Source of the DNA: Phenylobacterium montanum
GTDB taxonomy: Bacteria > Pseudomonadota > Alphaproteobacteria > Caulobacterales > Caulobacteraceae
DNA: 64,000 bases
Assembly (NCBI RefSeq): GCF_018135625.1
Contig: NZ_CP073078.1
Span: 2,326,501-2,390,500 of the forward strand
Reading direction: 5' to 3'
Shown: piece after piece, positions 36,958 to 46,161 of the stretch
How positions within the stretch are numbered: the first letter of the stretch is position 1
How the letters are laid out: each line of letters begins with the position of its first letter
Position numbers and translations under genes: made by a program
The notes under the pieces: generated by a model
Database searches by the model: none
Told to the model about the DNA's origin: nothing
The model's input: the letters and a program-made list of their open reading frames with translations, nothing else

Positions 36958-37815
36958 ATGCCCGAAGAACGAAAGACGCCCGCGCTCCGCGCCACCCTGC
37001 ATCATCTGGCGCTGTGTTCCCCGGAGCCTGCGGCCCTGGCCGACTTCTATGGCAGGGCGCTCGGGCTGCAGATCGAGGCTCGGCAAGACGGCTGGTTCGG
37101 TCAAGCGAAGGACCGTCGCCTGTTTTTCCTCCCCGGCCCGTCCAAGACGCTCAGCTTCGCCGCCTTCGCGGTTGACGACGCGGCGGACCTCGCAGCGCTA
37201 AGAATGCGCGTTGCGGACGCGGGCCTCCAGACTGAGCTCTCGCCCACCGACCTGTTCGAAGACGCCCTTTGCGTGAGGGATCCGGACGGAAACCGCTTCG
37301 TCTTCGGAACACCGGGCAAGTCGCCTGACGCCCTGCAGGCCCCGGGGGCGGCGGCGCGCGAGGCCCGGCTGCAGCACGTCGTCTTCGCTAGCCGGGACTC
37401 CGCGAGGCTGGCGCAGTACTATCAAGGCGTCTTCGGCTTTGAGCTTTCTGATGTGGTGGTGGACCAAGAGGGCGGCGTGCGCACGTCCTTCCTGCGTTGC
37501 AGCCATGAACACCACAGCCTTGCGGTCTTCCAGGCGTCTGGAAATCGCCTCGATCATCACTGCTATGAGGCCGGCGACTGGGGCCTGATCCGCGACTGGG
37601 GCGACCACATGGCGCAGGAACGGATCCCCCTCACTTGGGGCCCTGGGCGGCATGGGCCAGGCAACAACCTCTTCATATTCGTGCACGACCGCGACGGGAA
37701 CTGGATTGAGATATCGGCTGAGCTGGAGATCGTGCAGCCAGACCGTTCCGTGGGGGCCTGGCCGCATGAAGAGCGCACCTTGAACAGTTGGGGCCAAGGC
37801 CTGCTACGCAGTTAG
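36958..37815 (+). CDS. VOC-superfamily extradiol-type dioxygenase (second copy)
   Basis: A 285-residue paralogue of the 26396 enzyme, with the same architecture and shared blocks such as HHCYEAGDW, WGPGRHGPG and GNWIEISAEL. Metal ligands are His140 (RLQHVV), His200 (RLDHHC) and Glu251 (NWIEIS). The start codon ATG 36958 overlaps a short upstream stop. The FAH-family gene follows 29 bp downstream. It looks intact, unlike its neighbours on both sides, so ring cleavage may still be duplicated. Differences from the first copy could mean a different catechol substrate, but that cannot be told from sequence alone. Confidence 0.87.
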   Translation: MPEERKTPALRATLHHLALCSPEPAALADFYGRALGLQIEARQDGWFGQAKDRRLFFLPGPSKTLSFAAFAVDDAADLAALRMRVADAGLQTELSPTDLFEDALCVRDPDGNRFVFGTPGKSPDALQAPGAAAREARLQHVVFASRDSARLAQYYQGVFGFELSDVVVDQEGGVRTSFLRCSHEHHSLAVFQASGNRLDHHCYEAGDWGLIRDWGDHMAQERIPLTWGPGRHGPGNNLFIFVHDRDGNWIEISAELEIVQPDRSVGAWPHEERTLNSWGQGLLRS

Positions 37816-37844
37816 CTGCTAGCCTCTATAATAGGAACACCGTT

Positions 37845-38693
37845 ATGAAATATGCGAGCTTTGAGGCTGCGGGACTCTCATCATGGGGACTCGTCGAGGG
37901 CGAGGACATCGTCGATGTCGGCGAGATCCTTCGCGATCATGTAGCGGATCTCAAGGACCTGATCGCCCAGGAAGCCTACGGACAAGCTCTTAGGGCCAGG
38001 GCGAGCGCCGCACGGCGGCCCCTTTCTACGGTCACGCTGCGACCGGTCGTGTCCAAACCTGCCAAGATCTTCTGCGTGGGGCACAACTACGAGACCCATC
38101 GGCAGGAAACAGGTCGCGCCATGGTCGGACATCCGTCCATCTTCCTGCGGTTCGCCGACACCCTCACTGCCCATGGCGCGCCCATCCTCCGCCCGAAAGA
38201 GTCCGCCAGCCTCGACTATGAAGGGGAACTTGCGGTGATCATCGGCCAGGGCGGTCGCCGGATTTCCGAGGCCGACGCCCTGCGGCACGTGGCCGGCTTC
38301 ACCTGCGCCAATGACGCTTCGGTGCGCGACTGGCAATGGCACACCCAGCAGTTCACGCCAGGGAAGAACTTCCCCGGCACGGCGCCGCTCGGCCCGTGGA
38401 TGATCACACCGGATGAGATCGCCGATCTGCAGGCCGTGACCGTGACGACCAGCCTCAATGGCGAGGTCATGCAGCATGCCAGCGTGGCGGACATGATCTT
38501 CCCGATCCCGGTGATCATCGCGTATCTCTCCACCTTCACTTCGCTCTCTCCCGGTGACGTGATCTTGACCGGCACGCCTGGAGGCGTCGGCGCCAAACGT
38601 AAACCGCCGGTATGGATGAAGCCTGGCGATATCGTCGAGGTGGGCATTGCGGGGGTTGGGCGGCTGGTCAACTTTGTGTGTGACGAAGCCTGA
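37845..38693 (+). CDS. Fumarylacetoacetate hydrolase family protein (second copy)
   Basis: A 282-residue FAH-fold enzyme close to the one at 23197. It has SSWGLVEGEDIVDVG, IFCVGHNYETHRQETGR, LDYEGELAVIIGQGG with the metal acids, ANDASVRDWQWHTQQF and TGTPGGVGAKRK. ATG 37845 follows AGGAACACCGTT. The ORF is open upstream to 37788, inside the dioxygenase end, which is not used. With the dioxygenase upstream it forms a still-intact ring-cleavage and hydrolysis pair in the otherwise decaying second module. An acylpyruvate or 2-oxo-enoate substrate is expected from the family. Confidence 0.91.
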   Translation: MKYASFEAAGLSSWGLVEGEDIVDVGEILRDHVADLKDLIAQEAYGQALRARASAARRPLSTVTLRPVVSKPAKIFCVGHNYETHRQETGRAMVGHPSIFLRFADTLTAHGAPILRPKESASLDYEGELAVIIGQGGRRISEADALRHVAGFTCANDASVRDWQWHTQQFTPGKNFPGTAPLGPWMITPDEIADLQAVTVTTSLNGEVMQHASVADMIFPIPVIIAYLSTFTSLSPGDVILTGTPGGVGAKRKPPVWMKPGDIVEVGIAGVGRLVNFVCDEA

Positions 38694-38919
38694 CCCTAGG
38701 ATCTGCGCTTTCTCAAACGCGGCCGCAAGGCAGCCCAGTCCTCCTCGGCCCGCCAATTCAGCCCTCTGATTTACCAAGGCCCATTGGCGTCCTCTCCACC
38801 GGAAATTCGCGACAGCGTCGATCCCGAGCGTGTGAGCGGGGTCGAGCGCGATCACCGCTTCGCATCAGAGGTTTTCGCATCGGGGCCCACGCATAGGCCT
38901 GATCCGATTGGAGAGAACG

Positions 38920-40390
38920 ATGAGCATCGCCGTCAGTCTCCTGGCTTCCGAAACATGGTCCGAATAGTCGTTCGATGGCGCTTGGCGTCCCACCGAGACG
39001 ACAATCTCGGTTCGTGAGCCCGCCACGGGCGACGAACTGGGACACGTGGGTCTTTCCGTTCCCGCATCCCTCGCCGCCATCGCCGAAAACGCCATGAACG
39101 CCCAGTCGATGTGGGCCCAAACGCCAGCCGAAGAGCGCGCCGCCATCATGCGCCGGGCAGCCGAACTTTTCGAGCAAGAGCGTGGTGCGCTCTTGAGCAT
39201 GATCGTGCGGGAGACGGGCGGCGTGCATGGCAAGGCCGAAACCGAGTTGGCTGGCACGATCGGCGAATTGGTCCATTCCGACGCGTTGCTCATTGCGCCG
39301 GAAGGCCAGATGCTGCCCCATCCTAACCCCTCCAAACTAAGCCTTGCCTGACGCGTGCCGCTCGGCCTCGTCGGCGTCATCACCCCGTGGAACTTTCCGT
39401 TGCTGCTGGCCATGCGATCCATTGCACCCGCACTCGCACAGGGGAACGCCGTGATCCTAAAACCTGACCCGCAGACCCCGATCGTCGGAGGCGCCGTCAT
39501 CGCGCGCATCTTCGAGAAGGCCGGCCTGCCCGCCCGGCTTTTCAGCGTCGTCAACGGCGCCGCCGAGGTCGGCGAGGCTTTGGTCGTCCTGCCCGAGATC
39601 AGGCTCATCACCTTTACCGGTTCCACCGCGGTCTGCCGCCGTGTCGGCGAGCTCGCCGGGCGGAACCCCAAGAAGGTTGGCCTCGAAATTGGGCGGTAAG
39701 AGCCCCTTCATTGCCCTGGAAGACGCCGATCTTGAAGCCGCGGCTTCGGCGGGCGCCTGGGGCTCGTTCCTGCATAAGGATCAGATCTGCATGGCCAGCG
39801 GCCGACACATCGTTCTCCGCAAGGTGCTCGACGATTACCTGGAAATCCCCAGCCGAAAGGCGCAGCAGCTGAAGGTTGGCGATCCCTATCGAGAAAAGGA
39901 TGTGGATATCAGTCCGATCATAGACGCCAAGCAGCTAGCTCGCGTCGATGGAATTGTGTGCAGCTCCGTGGCGGCCGGCCAGCGTGATCACGGGCGGGAC
40001 CTTCGAGGGTTCCTTCTATCGACCCACCGTGCTCAGCAATGAAACCCCCAAGTTCCCGCCTATCACCTGGAGATTTTCGGCCCGGTTGCGCCTGTGGTGG
40101 CGGCGGAAGATGAGGAAGACGCCATCCGTATCGCCAACGACACTGAATATGGGCTCTCCAGCGCCATACAGACCGGCTCGCTTGAGCGAGGCCTGAGGAT
40201 CGCCCGCCGCATTAAGGCCGGCATGGTGCATATCAACGACCAGACGATCTCCGATTTGCCCGGCGTTCCCTTCGGCGGGATGGGGCAGTCGCGAAATGGC
40301 TCGCGCTTCGGCCGCACCTCAAACTGGGAAGAGTTTATCCAGTGGCAGTGGATGACCGCCAGCGCGGAACCGGCGCGGCATCCGTTCTGA
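38920..40390 (+). pseudogene. Benzaldehyde-dehydrogenase-like gene, inactivated
   Basis: The relic starts at ATG 38920 (GGAGAGAACG upstream) and is recognisable to its TGA at 40390. It carries an in-frame TAG at 38965 (after ETWSE), an in-frame TGA at 39349 (after NPSKLSLA), and frameshifts near 39690, 39985 and 40075. The pieces align with the intact enzyme at 21542: TPWNFPLLLAMRS, FTGSTAVCRRVGEL, GGKSPFIALEDADL, DQICMASGRH with the Cys, and NDTEYGLSSAIQTGSL. At least five lesions show long-standing loss of function. It follows the second FAH-family gene by about 226 bp of unrecognised sequence. Confidence 0.92.
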
Positions 40391-40586
40391 CCCGTTGGGT
40401 TAGCCATAAAAAAAGCAAGCGACGGGGCCGCCCGCCGGAACCCGACAGGCGGCCTTCGCCTGTGGCGCCATTCGGCATATCAAGCGCTGCGCCGGCCCCA
40501 TCGGTTTACGCCATCAATTTTCATATATTGACATATTTGGTATTTTTTTGATATCCAGAGGGTGATGTTGCTGGAGGACCGTGTGC

Positions 40587-41141
40587 ATGCCTGCATCGAT
40601 AGCGCGTAGGCGCCCATCTTCCGGCAGGGAGCCCGCGGGCCTTGCAATATTCCCCGCAAGAGAGACGCCCGATCAGTGCGTTGATCTGTCGGGTTTTGTC
40701 CACAGCAGCGATGAGAGACCGGCCGGAGTCGGCTCGAGGCAAGATTCTCGGCACAACTCGACTTTCGAAGGCGTCGTTATTCACGGGGAGAAGATTGGAC
40801 GAACAATCGGATTTCCCACGGCTAATATCGCCTTGCAAGGCGCCTGTCCGGCGCAAGGCATCTACGCTGCGCGTGTAGAGCTACAAGATGGTCGTACCTA
40901 TCTTAGCGTCGCCTACTATGGTAACCGCCCTACTCTCGACGGTCGCGGAAAATTCTTAGAGGTATTCCTGTTTAATTTCTGCGAGGACATCTACGGCGAC
41001 CGCTTACGCGTCGAATTGGTGCGCCACATTCGCGGGGACAAGAAATTCAATTCGATTGATGAAATGGCCATTCAGATCGAATCCGACTGTGATCGTGCGT
41101 TACAAATCCTAGGCGGCGTGGACGAATTTGATCAAGCATAG
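40587..41141 (+). CDS. Stand-alone riboflavin kinase domain protein
   Basis: A protein of about 184 residues whose residues 58-175 match the flavokinase domain of RibF: FEGVVIHGEKIGRTIGFPTANI with the PTAN motif (78-80 region), GIYAARVEL, GNRPTL, Glu125 in KFLEVFLFNF, and IYGDRLRVEL. The FAD-synthetase (nucleotidyltransferase) half of bacterial RibF is absent. The first about 57 residues are unlike the family and may be poorly defined. ATG 40587 is 8 bases from GGAGG; GTG 40581 is the alternative. FMN from riboflavin would be made. It lies next to flavin-dependent hydroxylase relics, which suggests cofactor supply (inference). Confidence 0.8.
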   Translation: MPASIARRRPSSGREPAGLAIFPARETPDQCVDLSGFVHSSDERPAGVGSRQDSRHNSTFEGVVIHGEKIGRTIGFPTANIALQGACPAQGIYAARVELQDGRTYLSVAYYGNRPTLDGRGKFLEVFLFNFCEDIYGDRLRVELVRHIRGDKKFNSIDEMAIQIESDCDRALQILGGVDEFDQA

Positions 41142-41289
41142 GCCGGCGGCGAAGCTGGCGATTGATCTGAAGTTGGCGGCGGTCTTTTCGGAACCGACCT
41201 GTTAAGGCGGCCGGGCCGAAATCGGTCCGTCCTGTCCCCGTTCAGGTTGCCTGGTCGCATGGCTGGCGACCAACGCCGTCGCGGTGACG

Positions 41290-42050
41290 ACTAAATTTGA
41301 ATCAGGATCGAGCGCACCCAGGACCGCTTCGGCCTATGGCCTGAGCGGCTGGCGGCCGACGCGCCTACGGGTTGGCCGAGAACCTGGCCTGGCTGGTCCA
41401 TGACCGCGGGATCGAGCCGCACATTCCGGTCTTCGATAAATCGCCGCGGCGGGATGAGCCCCATGAGCGGGCCGACTTCTCGTTCGACCACAATGCCGAC
41501 GCCTACATCTGCCCGGCCGGCAAGCAGCTGCGCCAGCGCCAGAAGGCCTATCGCACGCCACGCCCCTTGGTCGATGAAAACGGCATGCTGCGCTACCGCG
41601 CCAGTAAGCTCGACTGAGACCCTGCGCGCTGAAGCCGCGGTGCTACCCGAACGCACCCGCCCGCACGATTCTGCGCTCCATCCAGAAGGGCGCCCGCGAC
41701 ATGGTGCGCGACATCGCCGGAACCGACGCCTACGTCATCTCATGTCGCGAGCAGAAGAAGGTCGAAATGTTGTTCGCGCACCTCAAACGCATCCTGAGGC
41801 TCGATCGGCTGCGCCTGCGAGGCCCAACGGCGCCAGAGACAAGTTCCTCCTCGCGGCCACGCGGCCCAAACCTCCGCAAGCTCGCCAAGCTGATCCAGCC
41901 GATACCCCAGGCTACGACCGCCTGAGAGGTGACGGGCCGTCCGCAACAGTCCGGCCAACGCCATCCGCTCCGCCGCCAGCCGACTTCTTCAACACAATCC
42001 GCCATCAGCCTCCGTTCGGGCTGGCGCGGATTTCGGACATTACACGCGCC
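41290..42050 (+). mobile_element. IS1182-like transposase relic
   Basis: Several frames together give the C-terminal half of an IS1182-type DDE transposase: TQDRFGLWPERLAADA, AENLAWLVHDRGIEPHIPV, YICPAGKQLRQRQKAYRTP, ALKPRCYPNAPARTILRS, KKVEMLFAHLKRILRLDRLR and ADFFNTIRHQPPFGL. There are at least four frameshifts and no N-terminal half. No clear terminal inverted repeats or target duplication were found, so this is an old remnant. It marks the right edge of the aromatic island. The 42050-42300 stretch after it holds nothing recognised. Confidence 0.8.
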
Positions 42051-42300
42051 GGTGGACGCCGAAATAGTCGCGCGCCAGAGCTTCAGACGGGTCATCCAAC
42101 GGCGCTGCTTCGCCCTGAGTCATGTCAAAAAACAGGTCGCGACGAGAGCCGCAGCTACAGTGAACTGAAGTGCGCTCTAAATTTCGGCCTTCTGGCGGCC
42201 GGCCAAAACGCTTGCCCAATCCGCTGCGAACGAACCCGCGCCTGGGACGGCTGACGTCGCGGATCTCCGGCAATGGGCAGCTTAAACTCAAAATCGATAC

Positions 42301-42723
42301 TCACGCCCCTGAAGAACGCGGGTGCTCAACGGCCGAGAACGCGGCAAGCCCGGCGTTTGCGATTTCATCATCGATGTCCGTCGCGGCGCCCGAAACGCCG
42401 ATCGCGCCGGCGCAGTCGCCGTCGACGATCACGGAAACCCCTCCCGCGAGGGCCAGCGCCTCGCCGGATTGCAAGCTTCCTTGCTTCGCTAAGAGTTCGA
42501 GCGCCCGGGTCGGCACGCCGAGCATTGAAGCTGTCTTTGCTTTACGGATCGCGAGATCGACCGTGTGCGCCCGCGCGCCGTCCAGGCGTTGGAAGTGGAT
42601 TAGGGCGCCTGAATCATCGACGACTGCGATGGCCACGCGTGCGCCGAGCCGCTTCGCAGTCCGCCGGCATCCCGCGGCCATGGCCTCGGCTTCGGCGAGT
42701 TCCAGTGAGGATTTGGTCCGCAT
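42301..42723 (-). CDS. GlcG/HbpS family protein
   Basis: A 140-residue protein of the HbpS/GlcG fold (PF03928): a helix at 8-25, then VAIAVVDDSGALIHFQRLDGA, AIRKAKTAS, ALAGGVSVIVDGDCAGAIGV and a C-terminal helix. ATG 42723 follows GGGAGAAC. The longer open frame to 42888 is not used. Family members bind haem or act in glycolate and diol utilisation loci, often as accessory proteins of unknown activity. Here it stands alone between the IS relic and a MerR gene, so the context gives no specific role. Confidence 0.85.
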   Translation of the reverse strand: MRTKSSLELAEAEAMAAGCRRTAKRLGARVAIAVVDDSGALIHFQRLDGARAHTVDLAIRKAKTASMLGVPTRALELLAKQGSLQSGEALALAGGVSVIVDGDCAGAIGVSGAATDIDDEIANAGLAAFSAVEHPRSSGA

Positions 42724-42903
42724 CGCAGTTCTCCCGAACGGCGCCGCGGCGCCATGACGCCGCCTCTGCGGCCCATGACGTCCAATTGTATCATACTTGG
42801 CCGTTCGCGAGAAAGTCGTTATATGCGACTTGACGCGCGGCCCGGTCCCGCGCTTACAAACAATGTGGAGGAGGTCGTCGGACGTCACCGTCTCGAACCG
42901 GCG

Positions 42904-43698
42904 TCAGTCCCGACACTGTAACCGTTCCTTGGCCTCGTGCAGGCGGCCGAGATAGACGAGTTCGGGCTCGCCGATCGGCAGGTTTGGACCAAGGTCGGGA
43001 TCGGAGGCGGCGGCCGTCCAGGCGGCGCTGCACCTTTCGACGATCTCGGGATCGCCGCCCGCCGAGGCGTGGGCCGCCGCCACCCATCGGCGGAACAGGC
43101 GCTGAGCCTCGGCCGACGCCGGATCGGCGTCGGCGGCGCACAACGCCTTCAACTCGGCGATCAGCGCGGCCCAGAGGCCGAGGCTGCGGGTTTCGACCAC
43201 CTTCCACTGGGCGTCGTCCAGATGCGCCGCGTAGAAGGCGTTCAGGCGCTCGTGCCAACGCGGCCCCTTCGGCGGGGCTCGCGCCGCGAGGGCGGCGATG
43301 TCCTCCGGACGCGGCGCCTTGCCTCCTCGCATCGCCGCTCGCGCGGCGTCCACCAAGGCGATCGCCCGATCGAGCCTGCGCCGCTCTTCGCACAGCTCGG
43401 CATGGTGGTCTTCCAGCGCCGCCCAGAGCGGCTCGGCCGGCCCCGTAAGGAGCTGGGCGATCTGAGCGAGCGTCAGACCGAGCGCCTTCAGAGCGACGAT
43501 CTGTCGGACCTGGCCGAGCTCCGCAGGTCCATAGACCCGATAGCCGTTGAGCGCGCGGCGAGGCCGCACCATTCCGCGCCGTTCATAGACCTTCAACGCC
43601 TTGATGCTCACACCGAGCTCGCGCGCGGCTTCGGCGGGGCTCAGATTCGGGCCCTCTTCAGTTGGGCCATTGACCTGGCCCCTGGGGACAGGAGGCAT
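42904..43698 (-). CDS. MerR family transcriptional regulator
   Basis: A 264-residue regulator with an N-terminal MerR winged helix (about residues 18-85: LSPAEAARELGVSIKALKVY, then ERRGMVRPRR) and coiled-coil, followed by a C-terminal helical domain of about 120 residues (WHERLNAFYAAHLDDAQW, ending REAKERLQ-like) that resembles TipA-type ligand-binding domains. No metal-binding Cys cluster was seen, so a metal response is unlikely. It is divergent from the gamma-glutamyltransferase-like gene with only 29 bp between start codons. Control of that gene through a shared promoter is likely. Confidence 0.85.
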   Translation of the reverse strand: MPPVPRGQVNGPTEEGPNLSPAEAARELGVSIKALKVYERRGMVRPRRALNGYRVYGPAELGQVRQIVALKALGLTLAQIAQLLTGPAEPLWAALEDHHAELCEERRRLDRAIALVDAARAAMRGGKAPRPEDIAALAARAPPKGPRWHERLNAFYAAHLDDAQWKVVETRSLGLWAALIAELKALCAADADPASAEAQRLFRRWVAAAHASAGGDPEIVERCSAAWTAAASDPDLGPNLPIGEPELVYLGRLHEAKERLQCRD

Positions 43699-43727
43699 TG
43701 GACGGGCTCTTCCAAATGGAGGGGCAG

Positions 43728-45497
43728 ATGAAGACGTTCCGAGCCTTGTTCTTAGCCTGTGTTGTCGCGTCCGTGCAGCCGGCGTTCGCGGCCGACCTGT
43801 CTCCCGGCCGTTGGCCGGCAGCGGAGCGGGCCCGCCTCGAGCAGATGGAGCTCAGGCCTTACCCCGCGGGTGCGCGCCTCATCGGAGGGCGATCCGAGCT
43901 GGTATCGGCGACCCTGTCGCCCATCGCCGTGCACGCCGGAATGGAGGCGTTGCGCCAAGGAGGGACGGCGGCCGACGCCGCCATCGCCACGGCCCTGACC
44001 CAGGTCTCGACCAGCCTTGGCTCGGTCGTCTCGTATGGCGGGGTGGCCGAACTCGTCTACTACGAAGCGTCCACGGGGCGTGTGTACGTGATGGACGCCG
44101 GCTGGACCAGCTACGCCGGCGAGACGGATCCCGCGTCCATCCCGAACATGGACCTCAGCCTGATCAAGCCCGGCGCTGCCGGCGGAGCTGGCGCGCAGGG
44201 CCGCAAGACGCTGGTTCCCGGCTTCATGGCCGGCATGGAGGCCGCGCACCTGAGGTTCGGCCGACTGCCGTTCCGGACCCTGTTCGATCCGGCGATCTGG
44301 TACGCCGAGCATGGGGTGGTCGTCTCGCCGCTGCTCTCCAGCTTCTTCCAGGCCGAGCAACCGGTCCTCGCGCGCACTGAAGAGGGGCGAGGTTTTCTGG
44401 CCCAGGCCGGCGGCTCGATGCCGAAGGTGGGTGACCGCTTCATGCAGCCAGACGTTGCGCGTCTGCTCCGCGGCGTCGCGGAACAGGGCTCCGACTACAT
44501 GTATCGCGGCCCCTGGGCGGAAGACTTCGTGCGCATCGTTCGGCGCGAGGGCGGCGCGGCAACACTCGAGGATCTCGCGCGCTATCGGCCGGTGTGGGAG
44601 AGGCCGCTATCAACCCGGTTCGCCGCCGCCCAGGTCTATGCGCCAGGCGACAGCAACGTGAGCGCCTGCGCCATTCTGGAGAGCCTCAACCTGCTCAACG
44701 CCGAGCACGTAGGGCGGCTCGGGTCCTACGGGGCCGACCCGCTGGCCTTTGCGGCGTTAGCCAAGACGCTCCGGCTGGCCGAGTTGGGCCATGCGCCCGG
44801 CTATGCGGAGGGCGCGCGCGGCGGCGAAGGGTGCCGGACGCGGACGCAGCCGACTTACGCCAAAGCGACGGCTCCGCGGATCGATGAATTATCCGAGCGA
44901 CTGCCGGGCGGGGCGGACCCGGGCCACCACAGCGACTCCGTGGTCGTGGTCGACCGATGGGGCAACGTCGCCGCCCTCGTGCACTCGATCAACGCGGTGA
45001 TGTGGGGCGACACGGGCATCGTCGTGGACGGCGTGCCGATCAGCGGGGCGGCGGCGATCTACCAGGCGCGTCTCGCCGCGGTCCCGCCGGGCGGCCACAT
45101 CGCCTCGGACATGGCCCCGGTCATCGCGATCGAGCAGGGCAAGCCGGTGCTGGCGATCGCGGCGATCGGCGTCTCCCTCGTCCCCGAGACCGTCCGCATC
45201 GCTGGGTCGATCCTCTCGGGCGCCGACCCGAAGTCGGTGGCGGCAGCCCCGCCGCTGCTGGCGAACATCGACACTCGGTACGACAGGCCGCTGAAGGCGC
45301 GGCCGGAACTCGTTCCCCAGGGCGCCTACCCGCCAGCCTTCTCGGCGGAACTTGCGGACCAGGACCTTTCGGTGACCGAGGTCTCCCCGCGGAGGCTCGA
45401 CGCCCTCCGCGGAACGGCTGCATTCGCCGTGATCGATCATGGGCGCCGCCAAACAGCCGAGGCGCCCGGCGTGGTCGTGTTCGGGGAGGGCCGGTAG
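43728..45497 (+). CDS. Exported gamma-glutamyltransferase-like protein (divergent)
   Basis: A 589-residue N-terminal-nucleophile protein of the GGT family (PF01019). ATG 43728 is chosen because GGAGGGGCAG precedes it and a signal peptide (about 1-21, ending AFA) follows. The large-subunit part has GGTAADAAIATAL and GKTL-type stretches near residue 170. At the maturation site the usual catalytic Thr aligns with Ser402 in GHHSDSVVVVDRWGN, and the PGG oxyanion motif is replaced by AIGVS. Processing and activity are therefore uncertain, and it may belong to a separate GGT-like clade. It is followed by MarR and an exported amidohydrolase, perhaps a peptide or amide use unit. Confidence 0.83.
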   Translation: MKTFRALFLACVVASVQPAFAADLSPGRWPAAERARLEQMELRPYPAGARLIGGRSELVSATLSPIAVHAGMEALRQGGTAADAAIATALTQVSTSLGSVVSYGGVAELVYYEASTGRVYVMDAGWTSYAGETDPASIPNMDLSLIKPGAAGGAGAQGRKTLVPGFMAGMEAAHLRFGRLPFRTLFDPAIWYAEHGVVVSPLLSSFFQAEQPVLARTEEGRGFLAQAGGSMPKVGDRFMQPDVARLLRGVAEQGSDYMYRGPWAEDFVRIVRREGGAATLEDLARYRPVWERPLSTRFAAAQVYAPGDSNVSACAILESLNLLNAEHVGRLGSYGADPLAFAALAKTLRLAELGHAPGYAEGARGGEGCRTRTQPTYAKATAPRIDELSERLPGGADPGHHSDSVVVVDRWGNVAALVHSINAVMWGDTGIVVDGVPISGAAAIYQARLAAVPPGGHIASDMAPVIAIEQGKPVLAIAAIGVSLVPETVRIAGSILSGADPKSVAAAPPLLANIDTRYDRPLKARPELVPQGAYPPAFSAELADQDLSVTEVSPRRLDALRGTAAFAVIDHGRRQTAEAPGVVVFGEGR

Positions 45498-45596
45498 GTC
45501 GCAGGGTCCGTAAGCCTGCATATCGACGCCGCAAGCTGGGCATTGACAACGCCGCCATTTATTTCATTTTTGAATAGTTCCAGTGCGAAGCATCCA

Positions 45597-46145
45597 ATGT
45601 CCTCAAAACTCGACCGCATCGAAGCCCGACTGGCTGATTTGGCCCAGGCGCACGCAGACGCGCCGCTGCGAGATGTCGCCTTGCTGCGGGCGCTCAACCA
45701 CGTGAGCGGCGATTTCCTTGCGCGCATGCGGGCGGCGCTGAAGCCCTACGGTCTGACGGATTGGAGCTTCCGCACCCTGATCATGTTGCCGCGCGTCGGC
45801 GATGCGGACGCGACACCGGTCTCGATGGCCGATCTCGCCCTGCTGACCGGCGAGTCGGCGCCGAACCTGACCCGCATCTGCGACGAGCTGGTCAGGCAGG
45901 GCCTGGCGGTGCGTCAGCCTTCGCCCGAGGACCGGCGCAAGGTGTGCCTGGCGCGCACGCCCAAGGCCGACGCCGCGCTTGAGGCGACCGCGCCGGACGT
46001 CTGGGGCCGTCTCGAATGGGTGATGCAGGTCCTGACCGACGAGGAGAAGGCCCTGATGACGGGCCTGCTGAAACGCCTAGCCGAGCGGCTCGAGACCGAG
46101 GCCGGACAGGGCTCGCGACGGCGTCCGCCGGCCGCGGTCGCATAG
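45597..46145 (+). CDS. MarR family transcriptional regulator
   Basis: A 182-residue MarR-type regulator. The winged helix is at about residues 45-120 (LTDWSFRTLIMLPRVGD, ALLTGESAPNLTRICDELVR as recognition helix, then SPEDRRKVCLART as the wing) with long N- and C-terminal helices for dimerisation. ATG 45597 is chosen over the TTG at 45543. It lies between the GGT-like gene and the amidohydrolase gene (16 bp downstream), so it probably controls these. The DNA-binding half is intact. The effector is unknown. Confidence 0.88.
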   Translation: MSSKLDRIEARLADLAQAHADAPLRDVALLRALNHVSGDFLARMRAALKPYGLTDWSFRTLIMLPRVGDADATPVSMADLALLTGESAPNLTRICDELVRQGLAVRQPSPEDRRKVCLARTPKADAALEATAPDVWGRLEWVMQVLTDEEKALMTGLLKRLAERLETEAGQGSRRRPPAAVA

Positions 46146-46161
46146 GGGGGAACGGTCCATC

